Assembly (NCBI RefSeq): GCF_010731795.1
Contig: NZ_AP022591.1
Location: 4,216,001 to 4,280,000, forward strand
Length of the DNA: 64,000 nt
Reading direction: 5' to 3'
From: Mycolicibacterium celeriflavum
GTDB taxonomy: Bacteria; Actinomycetota; Actinomycetes; Mycobacteriales; Mycobacteriaceae
Numbering within the stretch: position 1 is the first letter of the stretch; every line of letters starts with the position of its first letter. Both the position numbers and the translations under genes were made by a program. The notes beneath the pieces are model-generated. The model was not told the origin of the DNA, ran no database searches, and worked only from the letters and a program-made list of their open reading frames with translations. Shown piece by piece: positions 16,097 through 37,600 of this stretch.

Positions 16097-17338
16097 ATGA
16101 GTTTCGTGCTGGCAAGCTATGGAAGTCGCGGAGATGTCGAGCCCTGTGTGGCTGTCGGCCGTGAGTTGCTGCGCCGTGGGCACCAGGTGCGTTTGGCGGT
16201 AGCGCCTGACATGGTGGCGTTTGTTGAGTCCGCTGGGCTCGAGGCGGTCGGTTACGGGCCGAACGCGCGTGCATGGCAGGACGTCCATCGTGAGTTCCAG
16301 GCGCGGATGTCCCGTCCGTGGAAGGTCGGGGATCTGCGGCGATTGTGGCGGGAGAATCGGTCGCTATTGGGTCGGTACCTGGAAGAGTCGAGCGCCACGT
16401 TGAGGGGGTTGGCCAGGGATGCCGACCTGCTGCTTACCGGCCCTCTCGGGGAGGATGTCGCCGCCAACGTCGCGGTGTTTTACGGCATTCCGTTGGCGGT
16501 GATGCATTTCGTTCCGATGCGAGCCAACGGGCAAGTGTTGCAGCGTTCGGTGACGAGATTTGGCGAGTGGGCCCAATGGCGGGTGCTGTACAAAAAGGCT
16601 GAGGACAAGCAACGCAGCGAACTCGGTCTACCCAAGGCAACGGCGCCTGCACCGCGCAGGATCGCCGGGTCGCTGGAGATACAGGCTTACGACGAAGTGT
16701 GGTTTCCCGGCTTGGCCGCTGAGTGGGGTACACGGCGACCGTTTGTCGGCACACTGACGATGCAGTTGCCGACCGACGCCGACGAGGAGATTGCGTCCTG
16801 GATCGCCGCAGGAACCCCGCCGATATACTTCGGCTTCGGCAGCATCCCTGTCGAGCTGGTCGAGTCAGCTGACGATGTTCTCGCCATGATCACCGATGCG
16901 TGCGCGGAGTTGGGTGAGCGGGCGCTGATCTGCTCCGGGTGGAGCGATTTCGGTGAAATGCAGTCCGACAGCGTCAAGGTTGTTCCCGCTATGAACCATG
17001 CGGCGGTTTTTCCGGCCTGCCGTGCGGTCGTTCACCACGGCGGCTCGGGCACCACGGCCGCGGGCTTGCGTGCCGGTGTCCCCACGCTGATTCTTTCCAC
17101 CTGGCCTGAGCAGGCGCGCTGGGGGGCTCAAGTGAAACGCTTGAAAGTCGGTGCAGCGCGGCCCTTCGCAGGCATCAGCCGCGATTCTCTGGTTGAGGAT
17201 CTGCGCACAATCCTCGCCCCGGAATACCTCACGCGGGCCCGCGAGATCGCCGCTCAGATGACGAAAGCTGCCGAAAGCGTTGCCAACGCTGCCGATCTTC
17301 TGGAGCACGCAGCGCTGTCAGAGGCGACGAACGTTTGA
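16097..17338 (+). CDS. GT-B (GT1-type) glycosyltransferase, copy 3
   Basis: The 413-aa protein has N-terminal MSFVLASYGSRGDVEPCVAV and C-terminal VVHHGGSGTTAAGLRAGVP motifs, and PPIYFGFGSIPVE in the donor-binding half. It is shorter than its two paralogues by a few residues in the acceptor lobe. The start is placed at ATG 16097 by family comparison; TTG 16085, with GGGGG 5 nt upstream, would add LAKS and may be the true start. It is followed after 162 bp by the TylF-type methyltransferase on the same strand, suggesting a sugar-transfer then O-methylation pair. This is the closest match in the window to the decayed copy at 1-85. Confidence 0.86.
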   Translation: MSFVLASYGSRGDVEPCVAVGRELLRRGHQVRLAVAPDMVAFVESAGLEAVGYGPNARAWQDVHREFQARMSRPWKVGDLRRLWRENRSLLGRYLEESSATLRGLARDADLLLTGPLGEDVAANVAVFYGIPLAVMHFVPMRANGQVLQRSVTRFGEWAQWRVLYKKAEDKQRSELGLPKATAPAPRRIAGSLEIQAYDEVWFPGLAAEWGTRRPFVGTLTMQLPTDADEEIASWIAAGTPPIYFGFGSIPVELVESADDVLAMITDACAELGERALICSGWSDFGEMQSDSVKVVPAMNHAAVFPACRAVVHHGGSGTTAAGLRAGVPTLILSTWPEQARWGAQVKRLKVGAARPFAGISRDSLVEDLRTILAPEYLTRAREIAAQMTKAAESVANAADLLEHAALSEATNV

Positions 17339-17500
17339 GGACTGAAGCGGCTGAGACCGCGGGCGCTCGGAACGTCGATGGTGCGGGGCAGTGTAGCGGT
17401 GAACACGTTTGAGGTGTGATAGGTAGGGGGTTACGACGCGCTCAGCGTCTTGCGCAATGATTGCGTCTCGCAGCTTTTGCGTCACAGGGAAGGGGACTCG

Positions 17501-18307
17501 ATGAGCAAGCCCAAGATGCCTGCCGTCGCGGACTACGTCACGTCACGGATCGTGCGGCGAATTCGTAGCTTGGACTCGCGCCACCAGTTCGTTGATCTGG
17601 ACGAATCCGCGCAAGACATCATTCGCACCGTCGACCCGTACACGTTGACCTCGGGTGACCGCGTTGCCGCCTTGTGCACGAGTGTCGATTACATCGTCGA
17701 CCACGGCATCCCGGGAGCCTTCGTCGAGTGCGGAGTCTGGCGCGGCGGAAGCCTGATGGCGATACTGTTGCGCCTGTGTCAACGTGGCGTCACCGACCGC
17801 GATGTTTTCGGGTATGACGTGTGGCAGGGCATGGGACCGTCCGGGTTCCCGTACCAACCCACCGACGACGACGTGCTCTTCAACGGCGCAACGGTCAAGA
17901 GTTCCATGAACCCGGGTCGTATTGGCAAGGCGCTCTACGAACAGATAGTGCCGAGAGTGACCCACTTCAAACCCTCGCGCGATGACGTCTTCGCCCTGCT
18001 GACCTCCACCGGATATCCGCCGGAGCGGATCCACCTCGTAGCCGGCCCTGTGGAGGACACCATTCCTGCGAACGCACCCGAGACGATCGCTCTGTTGCGC
18101 CTCGACACCGACTTGTATGAGTCCACGCGCCACGAGCTTGAGCATCTTTACCCCCGAGTCCCCGTCGGCGGAGTGTTGGTCATCGATGATTACGGGTACT
18201 GGAAGGGCGCCCGCAAAGCCGTCGACGATTATTTCGACGGACACCGCATTTTGCTGCACCGCGACGGTCCTTCAGTTCGATTCGCGATCAAACAGCAGGA
18301 GCGCTGA
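17501..18307 (+). CDS. TylF/MycF-type O-methyltransferase
   Basis: The 268-aa protein has the SAM-binding block GAFVECGVWRGGSLMAILLR (about residues 76-95) and the metal- and substrate-binding region LLRLDTDLYESTRHELEHLY followed by GGVLVIDDYGYWKGARKAVD. These are hallmarks of macrocin O-methyltransferase-like enzymes, which methylate sugar hydroxyls with a divalent metal. Related enzymes methylate rhamnose in GPL-type and phenolic glycolipid pathways, so methylation of a deoxysugar on the lipopeptide is the best guess. ATG 17501 follows AGGGAAGGGG; the frame upstream to 17450 has no comparable signal. It is the last intact gene before the NRPS operon. Confidence 0.86.
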   Translation: MSKPKMPAVADYVTSRIVRRIRSLDSRHQFVDLDESAQDIIRTVDPYTLTSGDRVAALCTSVDYIVDHGIPGAFVECGVWRGGSLMAILLRLCQRGVTDRDVFGYDVWQGMGPSGFPYQPTDDDVLFNGATVKSSMNPGRIGKALYEQIVPRVTHFKPSRDDVFALLTSTGYPPERIHLVAGPVEDTIPANAPETIALLRLDTDLYESTRHELEHLYPRVPVGGVLVIDDYGYWKGARKAVDDYFDGHRILLHRDGPSVRFAIKQQER

Positions 18308-18998
18308 ACTACGGCTCGGCGGCCTGTTCATTGCCAACTTGGCTGGTATTCCGATAGGACATCCAATACCAATGGTGTCGCCACGAACGGCGCTGGCTTC
18401 GACTAGGAATTGTGCGCCGTTTCTCGGTTGCAATGTGCACTTTCATGCGGACCAGCAAAACTGCCGCCACAGCCGAGGCCACTCACGCCTCGCGCTACAA
18501 CGGGGTGCTCTCATCGTGAAGAGTGGGCACTTCATGTTCTGGGGCTCGCCCAATCCCATCGTCAAGGTGCGCGTAGGACGGCTATCGGCTAACTGCACTA
18601 TTTGAAATCTCACCGTTAATATGTAGGGCATTTCCGCCCGAGCGGAATCAGATCCCTATTCTCGTCTGGCCCCCTTAGGTCACTGCAGAAGTCGCCTCAG
18701 CTGTCCAGACAAGTTTCGCCGGCATCGCGCAAGCGGTCGGGTGAGAAGTGACGTTCGGCTGGGGCGTGGACGCCGCCGAGTTCACTGAGGTTCGCGAAAT
18801 CCAGACTTGCCAAGCCGCGAGACGCTAGCCGAGCCGACCCATCACCGCAGGCGATAGCACTTCGCCGGCTGGACAGTCCGGATGCTAGGCTGTGAAGCAG
18901 ATTACACCTAAAGGCTTTGCTGAAACCCCGAACGCACCCACTTCGGCTTCAGTATGGTTTGGTGCAGTCCCACCCACTCAAGTAAATTCTGGAGAGCT
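18308..18998. other. Gene-free region upstream of the decayed mbtH and NRPS genes
   Basis: This is about 690 bp with no supported gene. The sequence is more AT-rich and less codon-like than its surroundings. The last ~60 bp (from 18941) resemble the region just upstream of the intact mbtH at 51451, including TTCAGTAT-GTTTGG (18948) and a CCAC-CA block, followed by the GGAGAG ribosome-binding site at 18991. The region probably contains the promoter of the giant NRPS operon. Nothing else was recognised. Confidence 0.4.
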
Positions 18999-19231
18999 GT
19001 GAGCATCGATCTGTTCGACTGCGCGAACGGCCGTTTTTCGTTTCGGCCGACGTTGGGCGACACGCCCTGTGGCTCATCTTCGACCATGTCGCAACAGGCT
19101 CGCGAGCGGTTTGCGGCAAAGCCGAGCGCCCTGCGGTTTGGGCTGCATCCAACAGGACTGGGTACACATGGCTCAAAGGGTGTGCGCGAGAAGCTCGCTG
19201 GTGGCCCTGCTGTGACGAGCAAAGTGCCTGA
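18999..19231 (+). pseudogene. Decayed mbtH-like gene upstream of NRPS1
   Basis: From GTG 18999 the sequence reads SIDLFDCANGR and, after one missing T in the run at 19032-19036, FFVSADVGRHALWLIFDHVA and onward to a TGA at 19229-19231. This matches the intact MbtH at 51451 position by position (SVNPFDDENGS, FFVLVNDEEQHSLWPTFADV). Besides the frameshift, hallmark residues are lost: NPF has become DLF, the Gln in EEQHS has become Arg, LWP has become LWL, and PAGW has become ATGS. The upstream region is also homologous to that of the intact copy. MbtH-like proteins are small A-domain partners usually placed just before the NRPS, so this is probably the original partner gene, now replaced by the downstream copy. 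Confidence 0.8.
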
Positions 19232-19254
19232 CTTGGGTTATTGAGGGGAAGTGA

Positions 19255-30169
<10,915 letters not shown>

Positions 30170-30183
<14 letters not shown>

Positions 30184-33100
30184 CATCCTGCCGCTGACTC
30201 CCCTACAGCACGGTTTGCTCTTTCATGCCGGCGCGGCGCCGGACCTGAGCGACGACGTGTATGCGGTGCAGTTCGACATCACCGTGCGCGGTGCTCTCGA
30301 CGAGGACCGGCTACGTGATGCGGTGAACAGGGTGGCGGCCCGGCACCCAAATGTGTTGGCCCGCTTTTCAGAACAGTTCGGCCAGCCGGTGCAGATCATC
30401 CCGGCCGATCCAGAGGTTCCTTGGCACTACATCGACCTTCGCGACAGCCATTCAGATCTGGATGTGGAGATCGAGGCGATCTGTGCCAGGGAACGCGTCG
30501 CAATCCGCCACCTCGCCGACGACCCGGTCTTCCGGGTGGCGTTGATTCGTACCGCACCTGATCAGCACCGGTTCGTGCTCACCAATCACCACATCGTGCT
30601 CGATGGCTGGTCGATGCCGATCCTGCTGCGCGAAATCTTCGCAAGCTATTACGGGTGGCGCCTGCCTCCGGCCACGCCGTACCGCAGGTTCGTCACCTGG
30701 CTGGCCGACCGGGACCGCGAAGCAGCCCTCGCGGCCTGGCGTGAGGTCTTGACCGGTTTCGAGACCCCGACGTTGGTGGGTCCCCCGGATCGGTTGGAGC
30801 TTCGCAGTCGAGGTGTTTCCGAGCATCGGCTGCCTAAGTCGATGACACAGGCCCTGACCGAGTTGGCGCGCTCGCGGCACACCACTGTCAACGTCGTGCT
30901 GCAGGGCGCATGGGCGTTGCTCCTCGGCTCGCTGACTGGTCAGCATGATGTTGCCTTCGGTACGGCGGTCTCGGGCCGGCCAGCTGAGGTGCTCGGCGCG
31001 GAATCGATGGTCGGGTTGTTGATCAACACGGTGCCGGTTCGGGTGAACGTCACGTCGACCACCACCACAGTCGAGCTGCTCGACCAGCTGCAGAGCGCTC
31101 ACAACCGCACGCTCGAGCACCAGCACCTGGCGCTCAACGAGATGCACCGCATCGCCGGTCATGACAAACTCTTCGACACTCTTCTGGTCTACGAGAACTA
31201 TCCGATCGACACGGCCGCTTTGTCGGGTGACCATGAGTTGGCGATCACCGAGTTCCAGACCCGCGAATACAACCATTATTCGCTGACGCTTCAGGCCGTC
31301 CCGGGCGATGAGCTCACTCTTCGGGTGGAATTCGCCGCTGACGTATTCGACGACGAAAGAATCCAGACGCTGATCGAGCGGTTCGGACGCGTGTTGGCGT
31401 CGATGGCAGCCGACCCGACGCGGCGGTTGTCGACGATCGACCTGCTCGACGCCGGTGAGCACGCCCGCCTGGATCAAATCGGTAACACCGCAGTGTTGAC
31501 CCAGCCCGCGTCTCCGGTCTCGATCCCGGCGTTGTTCGCCGCACAGGTGGCGCTGACGCCGGAGGCGGTGGCGCTGACTCATCGGGGCCGCTCGATTACC
31601 TACCGGGAGTTGGACGAAGCCGCGAACCGGTTGGCACATCTGCTGGCTGCCAATGGAGCGGGCCCCGGACGATGCGTGGCACTGCTTTTCAACCGGTCGG
31701 CTGAGGCGATCGTGGCCATCCTGGCGGTACTCAAGGCCGGGGCGGCTTATCTGCCGATCGATCCGAAACTACCGACGGCCCGGATCGGGTTCATGATCCA
31801 GGACGCCGCACCGGTCGCCGGTGTCACCACCACCGAGTTTGCCGAGCGACTGACCGCTCACGCGTTGCCGGTGGTCGACGTCGACGATCCCCGCGTCGAG
31901 ACCTGTCCCGGCACCGCACTGCCGGCACCCGCAGCCGATGACCTCGCGCACATCATCTACACCTCCGGCACCACCGGCACACCGAAGGGCGTGGCGGTCA
32001 CCCATTCCAACGTCACCCGGCTCTTCGACGGAATGGAGGTCGGGGTGCAGTTGGCCCCTGAGCAGGTCTGGACACAGACTTCGTCTCTGGTCTTCGACTT
32101 CTCGGTGTGGGAGATCTGGGGAGCGTTGCTGCACGGCGGCCGGCTCGTGGTGGTGCCCGAGGACGTGGCCCGCTCGCCGGAAGACTTCCATGCGCTACTG
32201 GTGACCGAGCGGGTCAGCGTGTTGAGTCAGACCCCCTCTGCGGTCGCAGCCCTGTCTCCGCAGGGCCTGGAGTCGGTCGCGCTGATGGCGGCAGGGGAGG
32301 CGTGCCCTCCCGGCGTGGTGGACCAGTGGGCGCCCGATCGGGTGATGATCAACGGGTACGGCCCTACGGAGACCACCGTGTACGCCACGATCAGCGCGCC
32401 GCTCCGGGTGGGGTCGAGTGTGGTGCCGATCGGCCTGCCGGTGCCGGGTACCGCGCTGTTCGTGCTCGACGGCTGGTTGCGGCCCGTGCCGCGCGGTGAG
32501 GTCGGTGAGTTGTATGTGGCCGGTCGCGGAGTGGCGTGCGGTTACGTGCGCCGGGCCGGGCTGACCGCGTCGCGGTTCGTGGCTTGCCCGTTCGTCGGTT
32601 CCGGTGCGCCCGGGCAACGCATGTATCGCACCGGGGATCTGGTGCGCTGGGGTGCCGACGGGCAGCTGCAATATCTGGGCCGCATCGATGAGCAGGTCAA
32701 GATCCGTGGGTACCGGATCGAGCTCGGGGAGATACAGGCCGCCCTGGCCGCGTTGGACGGCGTGGAGCATGCAGCGGTCATCGTGCGCGAGGACCGCCCC
32801 GGCGACAAGCGTCTGGTCGGTTACGTCACCGGGACGACTGATTCGGCCGAGCTTCGCAACGCCCTTGCGCAGCGCCTGCCCGCCTACATGGTGCCGACGG
32901 CGGTGGTGGTGCTCGAGTCGCTGCCGTTGACGGTCAACGGCAAACTCGACAAACGCGCCCTGCCGGCACCGGAATACCAGGGCATCGACACTTACCGCGC
33001 ACCCACCGACCCAGTCGAGGAAGTCCTGGCCGACATCTACGCCGAAATCCTCGGAGTGGAGCGAGTCGGGGTTGACGAGTCCTTCTTCGAACTGGGCGGA

Positions 33101-34662
33101 GACAGCATCCTGTCGATGCAGGTCGCGGCAAGAGCACGCGCAGCGGGCTTGCAGTGTCGGCCGCGCGACATCTTCGTCGAACAGACGGTGGCCCGACTGG
33201 CCAGGGTGGCTCGCGCGACCACCGGCGACGCCGAGGTCATCGTCGAGGGCCTGGGGAAGATCCCTGCGACACCCATCATCCACTGGCTGGCCCGCGTCGA
33301 CGGTCCGGTCGATCAGTTCAACCAGACGGTCGTCGCGCAGGCCCCGGCGGAAGTGGCCGAGGCCGACGTGGTGACGCTGTTGCAGGCGCTCTTGGACCGG
33401 CATGCCATGCTGCGGCTGCGCGTCGACGACGACGGAGCCGGGAACTGGTCACTCACCGTGCCAGAGGCGGGGTCGGTCGATGCCGCTACGTGCCTGCGCA
33501 CCGTCGACTCGTTGTCTTCCGAAGCTCTGGTCGAGGCGCGCTCACGGTTGGACCCGGCTGCGGGCGTCATGCTCGGAGCCCTGTGGGTTACTTCCACTTC
33601 TCAGCTGGTATTGGTCGCACACCACCTGGCCGTCGACGGGGTGTCCTGGCGGGTCCTGTTGGAGGACCTCAACATAGCTTGGGCGCAGCGTCGCGGCGGC
33701 CAGCCGGCGGAGTTGCCGGCGGGCGGGACGTCGTTCGCCCGGTGGGCCTCGCTGCTGACGGAGTACGCGCACAACCCGGACGTGGTGCAGCAGGCACAGA
33801 CGTGGCGGCAGGTGGCGGCGGCCCCTGCGGTGTTGCCGGCGGCGCAGCCGGCGATCGACACGTTCGCGACGGCGGGGCGCATTTCGTTGTCGCTGGAGGA
33901 GCCGACCACTCGTATGCTGCTCGGGGAAGTGCCGACGGCATTCCATGCGGGCGTGAACGACATTTTGTTGATCGCATTCGGCCTGGCACTGGCTGAGTTC
34001 TTCGCCGCTGACGGCCACCCGATCGGTATCGACGTGGAGGGCCACGGGCGGCACGAGGAGATCGCCCCCGATGTCGACCTGTCGCGCACGGTCGGCTGGT
34101 TCACCACCAAATACCCGGTGGCGCTGACAGTCAGCGGGCTGGACTGGGCGCAGGTGACTGCCGGTGAGGCAGCGCTGGGCGCGGCGATCAAGAACGCCAA
34201 AGAGCAGCTGCGCGCACTGCCCGACGGGTTGACCTACGGGGTATTGCGGTATCTGAACGCCGACGTCGAGCTGGCAGGTTCCGACCCCACGATCGGCTTC
34301 AACTATCTGGGTCGGATGGGCGCTTCGGCCGCTGAGACTGCTGGCGGAACGTGGCGAATGAGCCAGGACGGCTTGTCATCGACCGCCGCGGCCGCAGACA
34401 TCCCGATGCCGTTGATGCACACGCTCGAGTTGAACGCCGCCACCGTCGATGGCGAAACCGGCCCGCAACTGCACGCCAACTGGACGTGGGCGCCCTCGGC
34501 GCTCGATGACGTACAGGTCAGCCGACTGAGCCGGTTGTGGTTCGAGGCTTTGGCCGGTATCTGCGCGCATGTCAGCGCCGGCGGCGGCGGACTGACGCCC
34601 TCCGATATCGCACCGGCCCGCCTGACCCAGCAGCAGCTGGACGACCTCCACCAGCAGCATGC
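30170..34662 (+). other. NRPS module 4: C-A-T-E, D-residue, substrate uncertain
   Basis: The A4 pocket is D-F-W-S-M-A-G-V-Y (FDFSVWE, VLSQTPS, LMAAGEA, INGYGPTETTVY). It starts like a threonine code but differs at 299-331; probably a small or medium neutral residue. An E domain is present (HHLAVDG, EGHGR, GFNYLGR). Confidence 0.7.
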
Positions 34663-37600
34663 GATCGCCGACATCTTGCCGCTGAGCCCGTTGCAGCAGG
34701 GGCTGCTGTTCCATTCCGAGGGTGCGCAGGTCACCGAAGACGTCTATGCGGTGCAGCTGGAGATCGCCATCAATGGGCCGCTCGATCGCCACCGGCTGCA
34801 TGAGGCGGTGCAAACGGTGGCGAACCGGCATCCGCACCTCTCGGCCAGGTTCTGCTCGCAGTTCGACGAGCCCGTTCAGATCATTCCGGCTGACCCGGCC
34901 GTGCCGTGGCGGTATGTCGAGCTGAGTGCCGTCGACGCGGATATCACCGAACAGCTTGAGGCGGTGTGTGCCGCCGAACGCGCTGCGGTCTGCGACCTCG
35001 CCCACCAGCCGGCCTTCCAAGGGGCTCTGCTCCGCACCGCCGAAGACCGGTATCGGTTCGTGCTGACGTTCCATCACATCGTCGTGGACGGCTGGTCGCT
35101 CCCGATCCTGCTGCGAGAAATCTTCGCCGGCTATTACGGTCAGCCGTTACCCCCGGCGGCACCGTACCGCAACTTCATCAGCTGGCTCACCCGTCGGGAC
35201 CACGACGCCGCCCGGGTGGCCTGGGGTGAAGTGTTTGCCGGCTTCGAGACTCCCACCATGGTGGGCCCGCCTGATCAGTTGCTGCGAGGCAAGCGAAGCG
35301 TCGCGTCGTTTCGGGTGTCAGCGCACACCACGCGGGCCGTCGGCGACTTGGCGCGCGCGCTGCACACCACGGTCAGCACTGTGCTGCAGGGCGCGTTCGC
35401 GCAGCTGCTGAGCTCGTTGACCGGTCAGCATGACGTCGCGTTCGGTACCGCGGTCTCGGGGCGTCCGGATGAGGTGGTCGGCGCGGACTCGATGGTGGGC
35501 CTACTGATCAACACGGTGCCGGTGCGGGCCGACATCACGTCGGCGACCACCACCGCAGACCTGCTCGAACAACTGCAGAGCGCTTACAACCGCACGCTGG
35601 AACACCAGCACCTTGCGCTCAACGAGATTCACCGGATCACCGGTCACGACCAGTTGTTCGACACCATGTTCGTCTACGAGAACTATCCGGTCGACACCGC
35701 CGCATTGGAAGCCGACCATGAATTGGCCATCCCCGAATTCGCGAGCCGCGAATACAACCACTATCCGCTGACTGTGCAAGCCATCCCGGGTGACGAGATA
35801 GGCCTTCGCGTCGAATACGACACCGATGTGTTTGACGCGCGAGGCATTCAGGCTCTCATCGACCGGCTGGAGCGGCTCCTGATGGAGATGACCGCCGATC
35901 CGCGGCGGCGGCTCTCGTCGGTGGACGTGCTCGACCCCGATGAGCACGCCCGCCTTGACGAGTTCGGTAACCGCGCGGTTCTGGCGTGGCCCCGCGCGCG
36001 GGGGTCGTCCATCGTCGAATTGTTCGCGGCGTGGGCGGCGGAGACGCCGGATGCGGTCGCGCTGGTATGCGGCGAGCGTTCGTGGACCTACCGGGAGCTC
36101 GAGCTTGCGGCCAACCAGCTCGCGCAGCTGCTCGCCGGCCGAGGGGCCGGTCCCGGACAGTGCGTCGCGGTGTTGTTCAACCGGTCCGCCGAGGCAGTGG
36201 TCGCGATCCTGGCAGTGCTCAAAACCGGTGCGGCCTATCTGCCGATCGATCCTTCCCTGCCCGAGGCTCGCATCGGATTCATAGTTGCCGATGCGGGGCC
36301 GGTGGCCGCGATCACCACCGCCGGTTTGGCCGACCGGCTGGACGGCCATGGAGTGGCGGTCATCGACGTCGACGACCCCGCCGTCGACGACCAGCCCAGC
36401 ACCGCACCGCGGTCGCCGGCTCCCGACGACATCGCCTACGTGATCTACACGTCCGGGACCACCGGCACCCCCAAGGGCGTGGCGGTCACCCACCGCAACG
36501 TCACCCAGCTGCTGGCGTCACCAGATGAGGCCCTACCGGCCGTCGGGGTGTGGGCGCAGTGCCACACCCTGGCCTTCGACGTGTCGGTGTGGGAGATCTT
36601 CGGGGCTTTGCTGCGCGGTGGCCGCCTGGTGGTGGTGTCCGAAGAGGTGACGGGCTCGCCGGAGAGCTTCCAAGAGGTGCTGGCAGCAGAGCAAGTCAGC
36701 GTGCTCACCGAGACTCCGTCTGCGGTCAGTGTGCTCTCACCTGAGAAATTGGCCTCGATGGCGTTGGTCGTCGTGGGTGAGGCTTGCTCGGCCGAGGTAG
36801 TGGACCGGTGGGCACCGGGGCGCCGCATGGTCAACGCTTACGGGCCCACCGAGACCACGATGTGTGTGGCGATCAGCGCGCCGCTCACACCGGGAGCGCA
36901 GGCCGTGCCGATCGGCTCGCCCGTGGCCGGCGCGGCGCTGTTCGTGTTGGACAACTGGTTGCGCCCAGTGCCAGAGGGCGTGGTCGGAGAGTTGTACGTG
37001 GCCGGCGACGGCGTGGCGACCGGTTACGTGCGTCGGCTGGGGCTGACGGCGTCGCGCTTCGTCGCGTGCCCGTTCGGTGGCGCGGGAGCGCCAGGACAAA
37101 GGATGTATCGCACCGGGGATCTGGTGAGTTGGCGCGCGGATGGGCAGCTGGACTATCTGGGCCGCGCTGATGAGCAGGTCAAGATCCGCGGTTACCGCAT
37201 CGAGCTCGGTGAGGTGCAGGCCTCGTTGGCGGCGCTCGAAGGCGTCGAGCAGGCGGCGGTGATCGCCCGCAAGGACCGCCCCGGCGACAAGCGTCTCGTC
37301 GGCTATGTCACCGGCTCGGTCGACTCGGCCGAGCTTCGGGCCACGCTGGCCGAGCGGCTGCCGGCCTACATGGTTCCCGCAGCGGTCGTCGTGCTGGACG
37401 CGCTGCCGCTCACGGTCAACGGCAAACTCGACACGCGCGCCTTGCCGGCGCCCGAGTTCAGCGACACCGATCGTTACCGTGCCCCGGCGAACCTCACCGA
37501 GGAGATCCTCGCCGGGATCTACGCCAAGGTCCTGGGCGTGGAGCGCGTTGGGGTCGACGACTCGTTCTTCGATCTCGGCGGCGACTCGCTGTCGGCGATG

